From: Gammaproteobacteria bacterium | Lineage (GTDB): Bacteria; Pseudomonadota; Gammaproteobacteria; Xanthomonadales; Wenzhouxiangellaceae | Length of the DNA stretch: 64,000 nt | Assembly (NCBI GenBank): GCA_003565625.1 | Contig: PXBD01000005.1 | Location: 54,868-118,867, forward strand | Direction of reading: 5' to 3' | In this document: positions 52,180-63,055 of the stretch, piece by piece | Layout of the letters: each line of letters opens with the position of its first letter | Numbering within the stretch: the first letter of the stretch is position 1 | Position numbers and translations under genes: made by a program | The notes under the pieces: model-generated | Databases searched by the model: none | What the model was told of the DNA's origin: nothing | The model's input: only the letters and a program-made list of their open reading frames with translations

Positions 52180-52341
52180 TGGCGATGTTCCTGCGTTCCG
52201 TAACAGCATTGCATTCTAGCGCATGGGCCCCATCCGCCGTGGCCGACGCGAGCGCGTTTGGCGGAGGTAATCCGTATTCAGCACCCGGTCAGCGCAAACG
52301 GGTACACTCGGCAATATTCAGCCACCACGAGGAGCCCTCCC

Positions 52342-53391
52342 ATGCGTCTTTTTGTTCTGATCCTCGCCCTTCTGGTGACCGGAAAGGCCACTGCCACCGG
52401 CGAAATCAATGTTCTGACCGATCTGCTCTCCCCCTTCCCACCGGGCTGCGTGGCACTGGATCTGCCAACCCAGCCGACGCCGGGGGAAAACGAGCTCTGG
52501 GACGAAGTGGTACAGGCTCCGGCCGTGGGAAGCAACACTGCCAATAGTAATGTGCGCATCCAGATCTGGCGAGTGGGCTGTGCCGATAGCGGATTTTCCG
52601 TCGTCATGGTCCGGCTGCAGAACCTGAGCGAGCAACTGGTCCTGATCCCGCAGGTGTTCGCCGAAGCCGGCCAATCGGAACTGCCCTTTCACGAAGCCCA
52701 GCTGATCTCCCAGCCGGCCGTAGGCAACATCGGCGCAGCGGGAAATGTCATGCCGTTCAGTGGACAGACCTTCATGCTGGCCGTCGACCCAGTCTCTGTC
52801 GACGCAGAAACCTTTTTCTCGCCCCAGGACTACAACGAGGAGTTCACTCTGGAATTTTTCTGGGGTGGATTTGCATCCGAAGTTACGCTGGGGGAGTTGT
52901 TCCCCATCGCCTCCTACACTCCGGCGCTGGACCCTCTGCAATTTGATCCGCCCCTGCTGCACGGCCGCATGAACGGCGCCTACATCTTCGGCGACAAGCC
53001 CTCGGCGGGCCTTTTTCTGAACGTCGGCGAGCAACTGTCCGAAATCGACGGTGAACTGGTCGACACCAACTTCGTGTTTGCCGCCTTCTTTACCTACCTG
53101 GACGGCGAGCCATACTGGATGGTCGGCAGTACAGGCCCGCAGGATCCCGGTCTGGGCACCATCACCATCGACATGGTGAGCTTGCGCGGCGGCGACTTCT
53201 TTACCAACCCGCCCAGCTACACCGATGCCGACCTCGACGCCGAGGTCGTCGGCAGACTGACCATCGAGGCGCTGGACTGCAACAACCTGCTGCTAGACTA
53301 CGATTTCGGCAACATCGGCGTCGGTTCCGGCAGCCTGGAGGCACAACGTCTGATCCGAGTCGCCGGCTACGACTGCAATCCCTGGAACTGA
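52342..53391 (+). CDS. Secreted protein of unknown function
   Basis: A 349-residue protein with a clear signal peptide (MRLFVLILALLVTGKATA). RBS GGAG lies 8 bases before the ATG at 52342. The mature part has an N-terminal beta-rich region with two Cys. The C-terminal half reads GRMNGAYIFGDKPSAGLFLNV, NFVFAAFFTYLDGEPYWMVGS, VSLRGGDFFTN, VGRLTIEALDCNNLLLDYDF and a final RLIRVAGYDCNPWN. This order (Trp/Phe-Thr-Tyr strand, GG-x-F, a DCN Cys, an R-L strand and a terminal Cys) recalls a beta domain that I remember from exported proteins of this bacterial group; I cannot name it. No enzyme motif is visible. It stands alone between yebC and the hydrolase gene. Confidence 0.75.
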   Translation: MRLFVLILALLVTGKATATGEINVLTDLLSPFPPGCVALDLPTQPTPGENELWDEVVQAPAVGSNTANSNVRIQIWRVGCADSGFSVVMVRLQNLSEQLVLIPQVFAEAGQSELPFHEAQLISQPAVGNIGAAGNVMPFSGQTFMLAVDPVSVDAETFFSPQDYNEEFTLEFFWGGFASEVTLGELFPIASYTPALDPLQFDPPLLHGRMNGAYIFGDKPSAGLFLNVGEQLSEIDGELVDTNFVFAAFFTYLDGEPYWMVGSTGPQDPGLGTITIDMVSLRGGDFFTNPPSYTDADLDAEVVGRLTIEALDCNNLLLDYDFGNIGVGSGSLEAQRLIRVAGYDCNPWN

Positions 53392-53400
53392 ACCGGGTCG

Positions 53401-54078
53401 TTAAGCGCCGCGGCCAAAGCGGCCGTGGCGCAGAAAGCGGTCGACCACGCCGACCACGTCGGCCGACAACACCAGGCCGGTGTGCGAGACCGGCAACTCG
53501 ATCGAATCGGCCGCTCCCGGCAGCCGGGTTTCGGCAACCGCGATGGTGCCATCGTGGGGAGATTCGATGCGCTGGAACACCCGGCCCAACCCCACCGGTC
53601 GGGTTCCGGCGACCACCCCGATCTCGCGCCCGGCCGGGGCGTGAGCAAAACCGTATTCCAGGGCCGTTTTGGCCCGGCCGATGACCGGCTGGATCAGTTT
53701 CATGCGCACGATCCGGCTGGCGGTCTTCGAGCCCTGCACGGGTGAACCAAGCAGCACCACCCGCCCCGGCGGCAGGCCCGACCACTCATCAAACATTCGC
53801 AGGATCACCAGGCCACCCAGGCTGTGGCCAACAAAATGCAGGGTTTCGACATCCAGGCTGCGGGCAAAGTCGAACAAGGCCCGGGCGTTTCCGGCCAGTG
53901 ACCGGGCCACCGTGGGGTAGGAAAAACTGCAGGTCTGCCGGCCTCGCGTCTCCAGCCGTCTCGCCATCAGGGCCAGGCTGACCGGGCCATACCACAGCCC
54001 GTGCACCAGTACGACCGTGGCGGCGGATGCCGGCTGACTGCGTGCGTCCGCGGCTGCAGCCGAACCCGCTTCGGTCAT
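53401..54078 (-). CDS. Alpha/beta hydrolase, lipase-like
   Basis: A 225-residue hydrolase without a signal peptide. The oxyanion region is [21 protein letters not shown], the nucleophile elbow [15 protein letters not shown] (Ser about 87), and the catalytic His is in [15 protein letters not shown] near 205. The small size, the HGLWYGP opening and the SHTG His suit short esterases or lipases of the PGAP1/EstA type. It overlaps the aspS end by 4 bases (ATGA), so it is probably translated with aspS; substrate unknown. Confidence 0.85.
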   Translation of the reverse strand: MTEAGSAAAADARSQPASAATVVLVHGLWYGPVSLALMARRLETRGRQTCSFSYPTVARSLAGNARALFDFARSLDVETLHFVGHSLGGLVILRMFDEWSGLPPGRVVLLGSPVQGSKTASRIVRMKLIQPVIGRAKTALEYGFAHAPAGREIGVVAGTRPVGLGRVFQRIESPHDGTIAVAETRLPGAADSIELPVSHTGLVLSADVVGVVDRFLRHGRFGRGA

Positions 54079-55841
54079 TGCTCCGGCTTGAGCTGGATGT
54101 GCAGTTCGTCCAGCTGAACAGAATCGACCACCGATGGCGCGCCGGTCAGCGGGCAGCCGGCCGTTGTTGTTTTCGGAAACGCAATGACCTCACGAATCGA
54201 GTCCTCACCGCACATCAGCGCGGCAATCCGGTCGATGCCGAAGGCGATGCCGCCGTGCGGTGGGCAGCCATAGCGCAGCGCTTCGAGCAAGAACCCGAAG
54301 CGCTGCCGGGCCTCGGCTTCGTCGATGCCGAGCAGATCGAACACGGCCTGCTGCAGAGCCGGATCGTGGATACGGATCGACCCACCACCGATTTCCGAGC
54401 CATTAAGCACCATATCGTAGGCGCGCGACACCGACGCCGAGGGGTCGGCCTGGAGACTGTCCGGGTCGGCCACCGCCGGTGCAGTAAACGGGTGATGGAG
54501 GGCGTAGTAGCGCTGGTCATCGGGGTCGAATTCGAACATCGGGAAATCGACCACCCACAGTGGCCGCCAGCCCGGCTCGACCAGGCCGAGGTCGCGTCCC
54601 AGCTTCACGCGCAGCGCACCCATGAACGCATTGACCACCGGTTCCTTGTCGGCACCGAAGAAGAGCAGGTCTCCGGCCACAGCATCCGTGGCCGCGAGGA
54701 TGGCGACAATCGCGTCTGCATCGAGGAACTTGGCAATCGGCGACTGGACACCCTCGACACCGGCGGCAGGATCATTGACCTTCATCCAGGCCAGACCCCT
54801 GGCAGCGTAGCGACCGGCATAGGCGGCATAGTCATCGATCTGCTTGCGCGACAGGCCGGCTGCTCCCGGAGCTTTCAGCGCCACCACCCGGCTGGCCGGG
54901 TCATTGGCCGGACCCGAGAAGACCTTGAATTCCACCGAACGCACGGCATCACAGACGGTCACCAGCTCCAGCGGAATGCGCAGGTCCGGCTTGTCGGAGC
55001 CGAACCGGCGCATGGCCTCGGCCCAGCTCAGGCGCGGAAACGGGCCCGGCAGCTCGACGTTCAGCACTGCGCGAAAGACGGCCCGGACCATGCCCTCGGC
55101 GATTGCCTGGACATCGCTTTCCTCGACGAAGGCCATTTCCAGGTCGAGCTGGGTGAACTCGGGCTGGCGGTCCGCGCGCAGATCCTCGTCGCGAAAACAG
55201 CGCGCGATCTGGTAGTAGCGATCCATGCCGCCCATCATCAGCAGTTGTTTGAACAACTGCGGCGACTGCGGCAGGGCAAAGAAACGCTGCGCCTGGGCCC
55301 GGCTGGGCACGAGGTAGTCACGCGCACCCTCCGGCGTGGCCCGGGTCAGAATCGGGGTTTCGATGTCCAGAAAATCATGGCCATCGAGAAAGTTACGGAT
55401 GGCCTTGGTCAGGCGCGTGCGCAGGCGCAGGTTGTGCTGCATGCGCGTCCGCCGCAGATCGAGATAACGGTACTTCAGCCGCACCTCTTCACCGTCCTCG
55501 TCGCTCATCAACAGCGGCAGCGGTGCGCTGGCATTGAGAACCTCGACGGTCTCGGCCAGCAGCTCGACCTTACCGGTGACCATGTCCTCGTTCCACTGGC
55601 TTTCCGGACGCAGGCGCACCTGGCCGGTCACCCGGATGCAGAATTCATTGCGCAGTTTTTCGGCCTCGGCAAAGGCGGTCTTGTTGTCCGGCTCAATCAC
55701 TACCTGGAGCACGCCGGCATGATCGCGCAGGCCGACAAAGATCAGCCCGCCCAGATCACGCGCGCGCTCCACCCAGCCGCACAGGACCACGCTCTGGCCG
55801 TTGAGATTTTCGTTGATGTTGCCGCACAGATGGGTTCGCAC
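54075..55841 (-). CDS. aspS: Aspartyl-tRNA synthetase
   Basis: A 588-residue bacterial-type class IIb synthetase that charges tRNA(Asp). The OB anticodon domain is [23 protein letters not shown]. Motif 2 is [25 protein letters not shown], and motif 3 is [27 protein letters not shown]. The bacterial insertion domain lies between about 290 and 420. The GTG at 55841 (VRTHLCGNI) fits E. coli MRTEYCGQL and lies 4 bases after the fmdB stop. The track's extra 43 residues are a shadow of fmdB. Confidence 0.96.
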   Translation of the reverse strand: MRTHLCGNINENLNGQSVVLCGWVERARDLGGLIFVGLRDHAGVLQVVIEPDNKTAFAEAEKLRNEFCIRVTGQVRLRPESQWNEDMVTGKVELLAETVEVLNASAPLPLLMSDEDGEEVRLKYRYLDLRRTRMQHNLRLRTRLTKAIRNFLDGHDFLDIETPILTRATPEGARDYLVPSRAQAQRFFALPQSPQLFKQLLMMGGMDRYYQIARCFRDEDLRADRQPEFTQLDLEMAFVEESDVQAIAEGMVRAVFRAVLNVELPGPFPRLSWAEAMRRFGSDKPDLRIPLELVTVCDAVRSVEFKVFSGPANDPASRVVALKAPGAAGLSRKQIDDYAAYAGRYAARGLAWMKVNDPAAGVEGVQSPIAKFLDADAIVAILAATDAVAGDLLFFGADKEPVVNAFMGALRVKLGRDLGLVEPGWRPLWVVDFPMFEFDPDDQRYYALHHPFTAPAVADPDSLQADPSASVSRAYDMVLNGSEIGGGSIRIHDPALQQAVFDLLGIDEAEARQRFGFLLEALRYGCPPHGGIAFGIDRIAALMCGEDSIREVIAFPKTTTAGCPLTGAPSVVDSVQLDELHIQLKPEQ

Positions 55842-55845
55842 GGGA

Positions 55846-56166
55846 TCAGGCCGCCTTGTCTGCAGAGGGCTTGGCAGGCTTGCCGGCAGACTTGCTCTCG
55901 GCCGGCTTCGCGTCGGACTTGGGCTTGTCCGCCGCGCCGTCCTTCTTGCCGCCCTCGGCATCGCCGGCAAGATTGCGCTTGCCGTCTTTTTTGAAGTCGG
56001 TTTCGTACCAGCCGCCGCCCTTGAGGCGGAAGCCGGCGGCCGAGACCAGCTTGGTCAGGGCGGCCTTGCCGCAGGCCGGACAGTCGACCAGCGGGGCATC
56101 GGACATTTTCTGCAGTTTTTCCAGCTCGTGGCCACAGGCCTGGCAGCGGTATTCGTAAATCGGCAT
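55846..56166 (-). CDS. FmdB-family zinc-ribbon protein
   Basis: A 106-residue protein beginning [33 protein letters not shown], the four-Cys putative regulatory zinc ribbon of the FmdB/CxxC_CXXC_SSSS family. The second half is a low-complexity Lys/Ala/Asp/Pro-rich tail ([18 protein letters not shown]). Location directly before aspS is very common in proteobacteria; the role is not established. Start MPIYEYRC at 56166 rather than the track's five residues earlier. Confidence 0.92.
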   Translation of the reverse strand: MPIYEYRCQACGHELEKLQKMSDAPLVDCPACGKAALTKLVSAAGFRLKGGGWYETDFKKDGKRNLAGDAEGGKKDGAADKPKSDAKPAESKSAGKPAKPSADKAA

Positions 56167-56311
56167 GACGGCGATCTCCATCTCAATGACGAAAAAGCGA
56201 GTTCGGTTTCCCGATCGGTCCGCAACATAGGGACCGCCGGCCGGAAATTCGAGCCCTTGTGCGCGCTATTTTGCCAGAAACCCGCCCCTCGCCCTCGGCT
56301 ATCATCCCGGG

Positions 56312-56962
56312 ATGACCCGTTCGCAGTCGTTGTCGCACCCGGATGAGGCACTCGCCGACTGGCTCGAGCAGCTCGACTTTGCCAGCGGAATCTCGCTCGG
56401 TCGCAGCAACCAGGGCGAGGTACGCCGCTTTCGCTTCCGCGACACCGACCTGGCCATCAAGACACCCAGCGGGCGCGGCGCCCTGCGCTGGCTGCGCGTG
56501 CAGTCGCTGAAACGCGAATACCGGACCTACCGGCGACTGGAAGGCCTGCCCGGCTTCGCGCGCTGTCACGGCCTGTTCGACGAGCGCTACCTGGTCCTGG
56601 ACTACATCGAAGGCGAAGACTTCCGGCACGCCCGCCTGGCCGACCGCGAGCGGTTTTTTGACCGCCTGCTGGAAACCCTGCGATCCATGCACGCACGCGG
56701 CATCGCCCACGGCGATCTCAAGCGCAAGGACAACCTGCGCATCGACCGGGACGGCCACCCGGTCATCCTCGACCTGGGCACCGCGGTGCGCCGCAAACCC
56801 GATGGCGGCCGGCTGAACCGGAAGCTGTTCGACTTCATCCGCCAGACCGACCTCAACGCCTGGGTCAAGCTCAAGTACGGCAGCTACAACCGGGTCGCAA
56901 ACTCCGACCGCGCCCTCCTCAAGCGCTCGCGCCTGGAGCGCTGGCTGGGCCGGATGCGATAA
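56312..56962 (+). CDS. Small protein-kinase-like (RIO/LPS-kinase-like) protein
   Basis: A 216-residue kinase-fold protein. An ATP-anchoring Lys is in LAIKTPSG (about 49), the catalytic loop reads HGDLKRKDNLRID (about 133, Asp and Asn in the D-x-x-x-x-N spacing), and the metal loop is VILDLGTAV (DLG in place of DFG). The C-terminus is strongly basic. Such short kinases include RIO-like and lipopolysaccharide core kinases (WaaP/KdkA types); the substrate is not evident. It diverges from fmdB and its 3' end overlaps the CphA-like gene by 44 bases. Confidence 0.8.
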   Translation: MTRSQSLSHPDEALADWLEQLDFASGISLGRSNQGEVRRFRFRDTDLAIKTPSGRGALRWLRVQSLKREYRTYRRLEGLPGFARCHGLFDERYLVLDYIEGEDFRHARLADRERFFDRLLETLRSMHARGIAHGDLKRKDNLRIDRDGHPVILDLGTAVRRKPDGGRLNRKLFDFIRQTDLNAWVKLKYGSYNRVANSDRALLKRSRLERWLGRMR

Positions 56963-59399
56963 GGTCCACGGCCTTGATTGCCCCGAAGCGCTCGATGATT
57001 TTCCACTGCTCTCGCATGGTCTTGCCGACCAGAACAACGAGCAGATCACCCGGACCTGCCGCCTCGAGTGAACGACGAATCCCGTCATTTCCAATCTCGA
57101 CGACCGAGATTTGTCCAGGTGCTACACCCTGAGCCAGCAATTCGGCTCGGAGCAGCTCGGGAATTTCAGCTGGTCCGCGCTGATAGAGCGCGGCATAGTT
57201 GGTACACAGGTAAAAGTCAAAGCGCCCGGCAACGATGGCGGCGACTTCCCGCGCAAAAGCATCGGAGCGGCGTGCACTGACGGCGAAATTGAGGTGTTTG
57301 CGGCCAGCCACAGGGAGCCTGTCCACTACCTTCATCAGGGCACTCACCCCATGCGGATTATGCGCATAGTCGAACAGTACGTGAAACGCGCCAACCTGGT
57401 AATAATTCAAACGCGCTGTCAGGGACCGGGCATCCGGCTTGAAACCTTTGAGCCCAGCCGCAATCGCTGCATCTTCCATCCCGAACGCTGAACAGAGTGC
57501 GACCGCATGAGCGGCATTGCTGACGTTATAGTCCGCCATGCCAGACAGCGTGATCGGGATTTCATCCACCGCGACAACCGGCCGTGCGCCATTGCGAGTG
57601 TGCAACGTAATCCAGCTGCGACCAGCTTGTGCTTCAACGGTGCAGAACACATCAACCGCAGGAAACTCGGCGGCCAGTGATCGGGCTGTTCGAGACGTCG
57701 AAACCAACAGCAATTCCTGCTGGCTGAACGAACTGATCATTGCCCGGCTGCGTTCATCATCGGCATTGAGCACGACACCTTTTTGTGCCCGCAGCGCGAT
57801 CCACTGCTTGATCTCGGCCAACTCCTCAAGGTTTCGCAAACCCAGTTCATCGTTCAGGTGATCAGCTGCCACGTTCAAGCAGGCCGAAAAATCACAGCGG
57901 TCAAACCCGAGCCCGATGCTCCGCGCTCCGCCTCGCGTGGATTCCAGGATCGCGACCTCTACCCCGGGATGACCCAGCACGGTGAGGTGTCCCGGAAGGT
58001 AACCATCCTCCCGGTCACAGATCAAATCACCGTTCACCTTCGATCCCAGCGACGTGGCAAGACCGACCCGGAAACCCGCTCCCAACAGCATCGACTCGAG
58101 CATATGGCAGGTGGTAGTCTTGCCGTTGGTACCGGTCACAGCAAATATCGGTATTCGCCCATCGGCACCGTCCGGATACAGCCAGCACAGCAAGCTGCGC
58201 GCCGCCTCCTCCAACGCGTTTTCATCGTACGTGAATCGATCAAGGCGCGGATTCAGGTCAAAATCCAGTATTCGCCAGCCCGCCGTCGCCTCGACCAGCG
58301 CGACGCTCAGGCATCCGGAATTCAGGGTCGCTGCCAGCTGCGCACTCAGTTCGGCGCATGACGATGGCAGCGCCAACAAGCTCCGGGATGTTGCCACGGT
58401 CTCATTCTCCAGCAGCCCGAAGATCTGACCATCAATCCAGAGCAGATCGATACGGCGCCCTTCCGGAGACCGACCCAGCAGGGTTTCCGGACAAGCTTGC
58501 GACAATCTTTCGGCCAGTGTCTGTATACGATCGGGATCCGTTTCTGCTTGCATCTCGATCAGGCCAGGTCCCGTAGCGCAGGCTAGCCAGACTGGACCGC
58601 CGATCTGCCTCGCAACACGCCGTGCACGTGCCGCACTTGAGATTGCTTGCGCGCCTGTGTCGTGAACCGGCAATCCACTCCGGCTCAACCAGGACAGACG
58701 CTGGGCACGGTTATGCACCAGTCCGTGCCAATCCTTCAGACCTTCAACGCAGAACACTCCGTCCAGGGTCTGTTGATGGCACCCATGGCCAAACCGCAGG
58801 AGGCCATTCGGACGCAAACGGAAAGCGCCTTCGATCGGGTCAAAGGGCTCACGGTCCATTCGATACCAGGGCACCCCCCGACTACGGGCAGCAGAGATAA
58901 GGGCCCTCGCATCGGCTGGGGTGGTGACTTTTGCTGCGGCGGCTTTGAGTTGAGCGAATTCGGCCTGCAAGCGGGAAATCGTGTCGGTTGCAGGAAGATC
59001 GCGAAGCAACCAGGCCCTGACCAGGCGACGAGCCAGGCGAATCGCGCCTGCGACCGTATCCACGTGATCGTACTCAACGACAAAGCGAATCGACGCGTCT
59101 TCCCGCGGGGCGAGGGGCCAGGCCAGGCGAACCATATGGCCCGCGCGGCGCTGCAGATCCAGCGCCAGTTGCGCCAGGAAAGAAGAAGGCTCGCGGGCTT
59201 TTGGCATCGGGCAGTTGCGAACGGGTTCTCCTGCTCCCAAAACCCGGAAATAAAGCTCGGCGAACTCATCAGCGCGATCAGCAGCCGCAGGATCGAAGGT
59301 TGCTTCCTGCGCACCCTCGAAGTTGAGCCAGGCTTCCATCACAGGCCAGTCGGCATGCAGATTGGGAACCGGAAAGGAAAAGGAACGATACAGTCGCAC
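56919..59399 (-). CDS. Cyanophycin-synthetase-like Mur ligase with a degenerate ATP-grasp domain
   Basis: An 826-residue protein co-linear with cyanophycin synthetase CphA (about 870). An N-terminal domain (1-165) keeps the CphA pattern SSFLAQLALDLQRRAGH and FVVEYDH. ALISAARSRGVPWYRMD leads into the ATP-grasp region (about 190-400). There the nucleotide Lys/Gly loop reads GGPVWLACATGPGL, and the final E-x-N metal motif reads DFDLNPRL, so ATP-grasp catalysis is unlikely. The Mur-ligase half is intact: VTGTNGKTTT (about 422), LESTRGGARSIGLGF, CLNVAADHLND and FDYAHNPHG. The GTG at 59399 has GAGG 8 bases upstream and lies 13 bases past the OleD-like stop; the track's GTG at 59486 lies inside that gene. 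GC is visibly lower than in the flanks. Confidence 0.82.
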   Translation of the reverse strand: MRLYRSFSFPVPNLHADWPVMEAWLNFEGAQEATFDPAAADRADEFAELYFRVLGAGEPVRNCPMPKAREPSSFLAQLALDLQRRAGHMVRLAWPLAPREDASIRFVVEYDHVDTVAGAIRLARRLVRAWLLRDLPATDTISRLQAEFAQLKAAAAKVTTPADARALISAARSRGVPWYRMDREPFDPIEGAFRLRPNGLLRFGHGCHQQTLDGVFCVEGLKDWHGLVHNRAQRLSWLSRSGLPVHDTGAQAISSAARARRVARQIGGPVWLACATGPGLIEMQAETDPDRIQTLAERLSQACPETLLGRSPEGRRIDLLWIDGQIFGLLENETVATSRSLLALPSSCAELSAQLAATLNSGCLSVALVEATAGWRILDFDLNPRLDRFTYDENALEEAARSLLCWLYPDGADGRIPIFAVTGTNGKTTTCHMLESMLLGAGFRVGLATSLGSKVNGDLICDREDGYLPGHLTVLGHPGVEVAILESTRGGARSIGLGFDRCDFSACLNVAADHLNDELGLRNLEELAEIKQWIALRAQKGVVLNADDERSRAMISSFSQQELLLVSTSRTARSLAAEFPAVDVFCTVEAQAGRSWITLHTRNGARPVVAVDEIPITLSGMADYNVSNAAHAVALCSAFGMEDAAIAAGLKGFKPDARSLTARLNYYQVGAFHVLFDYAHNPHGVSALMKVVDRLPVAGRKHLNFAVSARRSDAFAREVAAIVAGRFDFYLCTNYAALYQRGPAEIPELLRAELLAQGVAPGQISVVEIGNDGIRRSLEAAGPGDLLVVLVGKTMREQWKIIERFGAIKAVDLIASGPASAPGASA

Positions 59400-59412
59400 G
59401 CGCCCGGCCTCG

Positions 59413-60396
59413 CTACGATGACCGACGATCGCGTAACCGTCGCAGCCCTTCGGCAATGGAGATTTCCGGTTCGTAGCCCAGATCACGGCGGGCGGCGCTG
59501 ATGTCGTACCAGTGGGCGGTGGCCAGGTGCTCGACCACGAAGCGCGACAGCGGCGGGTCGCTGCGGCGCCCGGTCAGGCGCCAGGCGCCCTCGACGGCGC
59601 CGGCCAGGGTGTTGGCCAGGCCCAGCGGCACCTGGCGGATCGCGGGTTGTTCGCCAACCGCCTCCAGTAGCCGGGCGATGATCTCGCCGTTGGCCAGGGG
59701 CTCGCCGTTGCTGATGAAGTAGGCCTTGCCGGCCGCCGTTGCGGGCCCGGTCAGGTTGTCCAGCGCAAGGATGTGGGCCCGCGCGGCATTGTCGATGTGG
59801 ACGGTATCGATCTTCTTGTCGGATGCCGGCAGGCGCAGCCGCCCGGAACGATTTTTCTCGATCAGGCGCGGCAGCAGCTGGTTGTCGCCCGGCCCCCAGA
59901 TCAGGTGTGGACGCAGGGCGCAGGTTTTCAGGTCCGGGCCGTTGGCCGCCAGCACCGCGCGCTCGGCCCGGGCCTTGGTTTCCGGGTACGGCGCGTGGAA
60001 GTGTGTTGCATAGGGCAGCGATTCATCGCCGTTTTCGATATCGCCACCGCCGTGGACCACGCTGGGCGAGGAGGTGTAGACGAGCAAGCCGATCCCGTGG
60101 GTCGCACAGGCAGCCAGGACGTTGTCGGTCCCGACCACGTTGGGCCGCTCGAAATCCGGCGCGTGCAGCCCCGGCCCGGCCTTGGCGGCCACGTGGATGA
60201 CCGCATCACAGCCTGCGGCCGCGCCCAGCACGGCATCGGCATCGCCGATATCGCCACGGCGGCAGTCCACGCCGAGCGCCTCCAGCTCAGGGTAGGCCGA
60301 GCGGTTCAGGGCGACCACCGCATCGCCGCGTTCGATCAGCTGACGGACGATCGCCTGGCCGAGAAAGCCGCCGCCGCCGGTGACGAGAATTGTCAT
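59413..60396 (-). CDS. OleD-like NAD(P)-dependent dehydrogenase (3-beta-HSD/extended SDR)
   Basis: A 327-residue extended SDR. The dinucleotide site is VTGGGGFLGQAIVRQL, the catalytic pair is Y-x3-K in YPETKARAE (about 142), and VAAKAGPG, NVVGTDNVLAAC, VYTSSPSVVH and LRPHLIWGPGDNQLLPRL are close to OleD. OleD is the 2-alkyl-3-oxoalkanoate reductase of long-chain olefin synthesis. OleA, OleB and OleC are absent from the window, so the name is provisional; sterol-type 3-beta dehydrogenases share these motifs. AGAGAGAT precedes the ATG at 60396. The CphA-like gene follows 13 bases downstream, so the two are one operon. Confidence 0.83.
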   Translation of the reverse strand: MTILVTGGGGFLGQAIVRQLIERGDAVVALNRSAYPELEALGVDCRRGDIGDADAVLGAAAGCDAVIHVAAKAGPGLHAPDFERPNVVGTDNVLAACATHGIGLLVYTSSPSVVHGGGDIENGDESLPYATHFHAPYPETKARAERAVLAANGPDLKTCALRPHLIWGPGDNQLLPRLIEKNRSGRLRLPASDKKIDTVHIDNAARAHILALDNLTGPATAAGKAYFISNGEPLANGEIIARLLEAVGEQPAIRQVPLGLANTLAGAVEGAWRLTGRRSDPPLSRFVVEHLATAHWYDISAARRDLGYEPEISIAEGLRRLRDRRSS

Positions 60397-60430
60397 CAAT
60401 CGATCTCTCTTTTTTAATGCCGAAGTAAGG

Positions 60431-60470
60431 AAACCGCGGATGAACGCAGATTAACGCAGATGAACACGGG
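60431..60470 (+). repeat. Dispersed decamer-period repeat, copy 4 (upstream of ettA)
   Basis: AAACCGCGGATGAA, CGCAGATTAA, CGCAGATGAA and CACGGGT make the longest copy, with four units. It ends about 70 bases before the ettA start and contains the in-frame ATG (60460) used by the ORF track. Confidence 0.8.
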
Positions 60471-60543
60471 TATCATGTCGAGCGTCGGGAGTTCCAACGC
60501 CGACGTCTCCCAATCGTCAGCTTCAAGCCACTACGGATTCATC

Positions 60544-62203
<1,660 letters not shown>

Positions 62204-62214
<11 letters not shown>

Positions 62215-63055
62215 AAGGGCGCGGGTTCCAGCCCAGCTGCGCGCGCGCCGGGGCGTCGTCGACCACCAGGTCTTCGGCCTGGCGGGCGAGCATGGCCGGG
62301 GTGACGTCGCGCAGCTTGCCAAGAAGGTGGGCCGCGCCCAGGACCGGGCGCAGGCTCCAGGCCGGCAGCGGCAACAACCTCGCCGGGATTCCCTCGGCAT
62401 CGGCAATGCGGCGCAGCATGGCCGGATAGCTCAGGCGTTCCCCGCCGCCGAGCAGCCATGCTCCCTGGCTGACCGGCCCCAATGAAAGCACTCGGGCCGC
62501 CAGATCGGCCAGGTCCTGGGCGTGGACCGGCGCGCGCAGCCCGCGGCCGGTCACCGGCACGAGCGGCAAACGCCGCATCAGGTTGGCGAGGCGGCGCACG
62601 TTGGCATCCTCGCCGCCGCCGTAAATCATCGTGGTCTTGAGCAGGGTGGCCAGGACATCGCGATCGCGGCACAGGTCAAAAAGCCGTGCCTCCTCGTGGC
62701 GAATCCGCCTCATCAAGGAGCGTTCGAGCGGGTCCGGGGAGTCGGTCTTGAACTCGGTGCTGGCCGAAGACACGGCGACCACCCGGCCGATGCCATCGCC
62801 TGACTGGAGCTGACGCACGGCCAGGCCCACCGGCCCGAAACTGACCAGCACGCTCGGCCGGGCCGGGGCCGGTCCGTCGTCCAGGTCGTGCTGCAGCCAG
62901 GTCACACCTTCGCGGTGGGCATCCGGCGGGCGCCGGGAGACGGCCAGAACGTGAATCCCGGGCCGGTATGAGATCGCGTCCAGGAACCAACGTCCGGCCG
63001 CGGTGCTGGCGCCTAGGACCAGCAGCACGGACTCGGGAGTCAGCGGCCGCGCCAC
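62204..63055 (-). CDS. NAD(P)-binding protein, atypical SDR/epimerase-like
   Basis: About 283 residues with an N-terminal Rossmann segment ([18 protein letters not shown]). There is no clear Y-x3-K pair; instead come [38 protein letters not shown] and [19 protein letters not shown], typical of atypical extended SDRs found among polysaccharide genes. I take the GTG at 63055, which overlaps the end of the glycosyltransferase gene by 16 bases; the track's ATG at 63124 would overlap by 85, and a GTG at 63028 is also possible. The 3' end overlaps ettA (convergent) by 11 bases. Substrate unknown. Confidence 0.75.
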
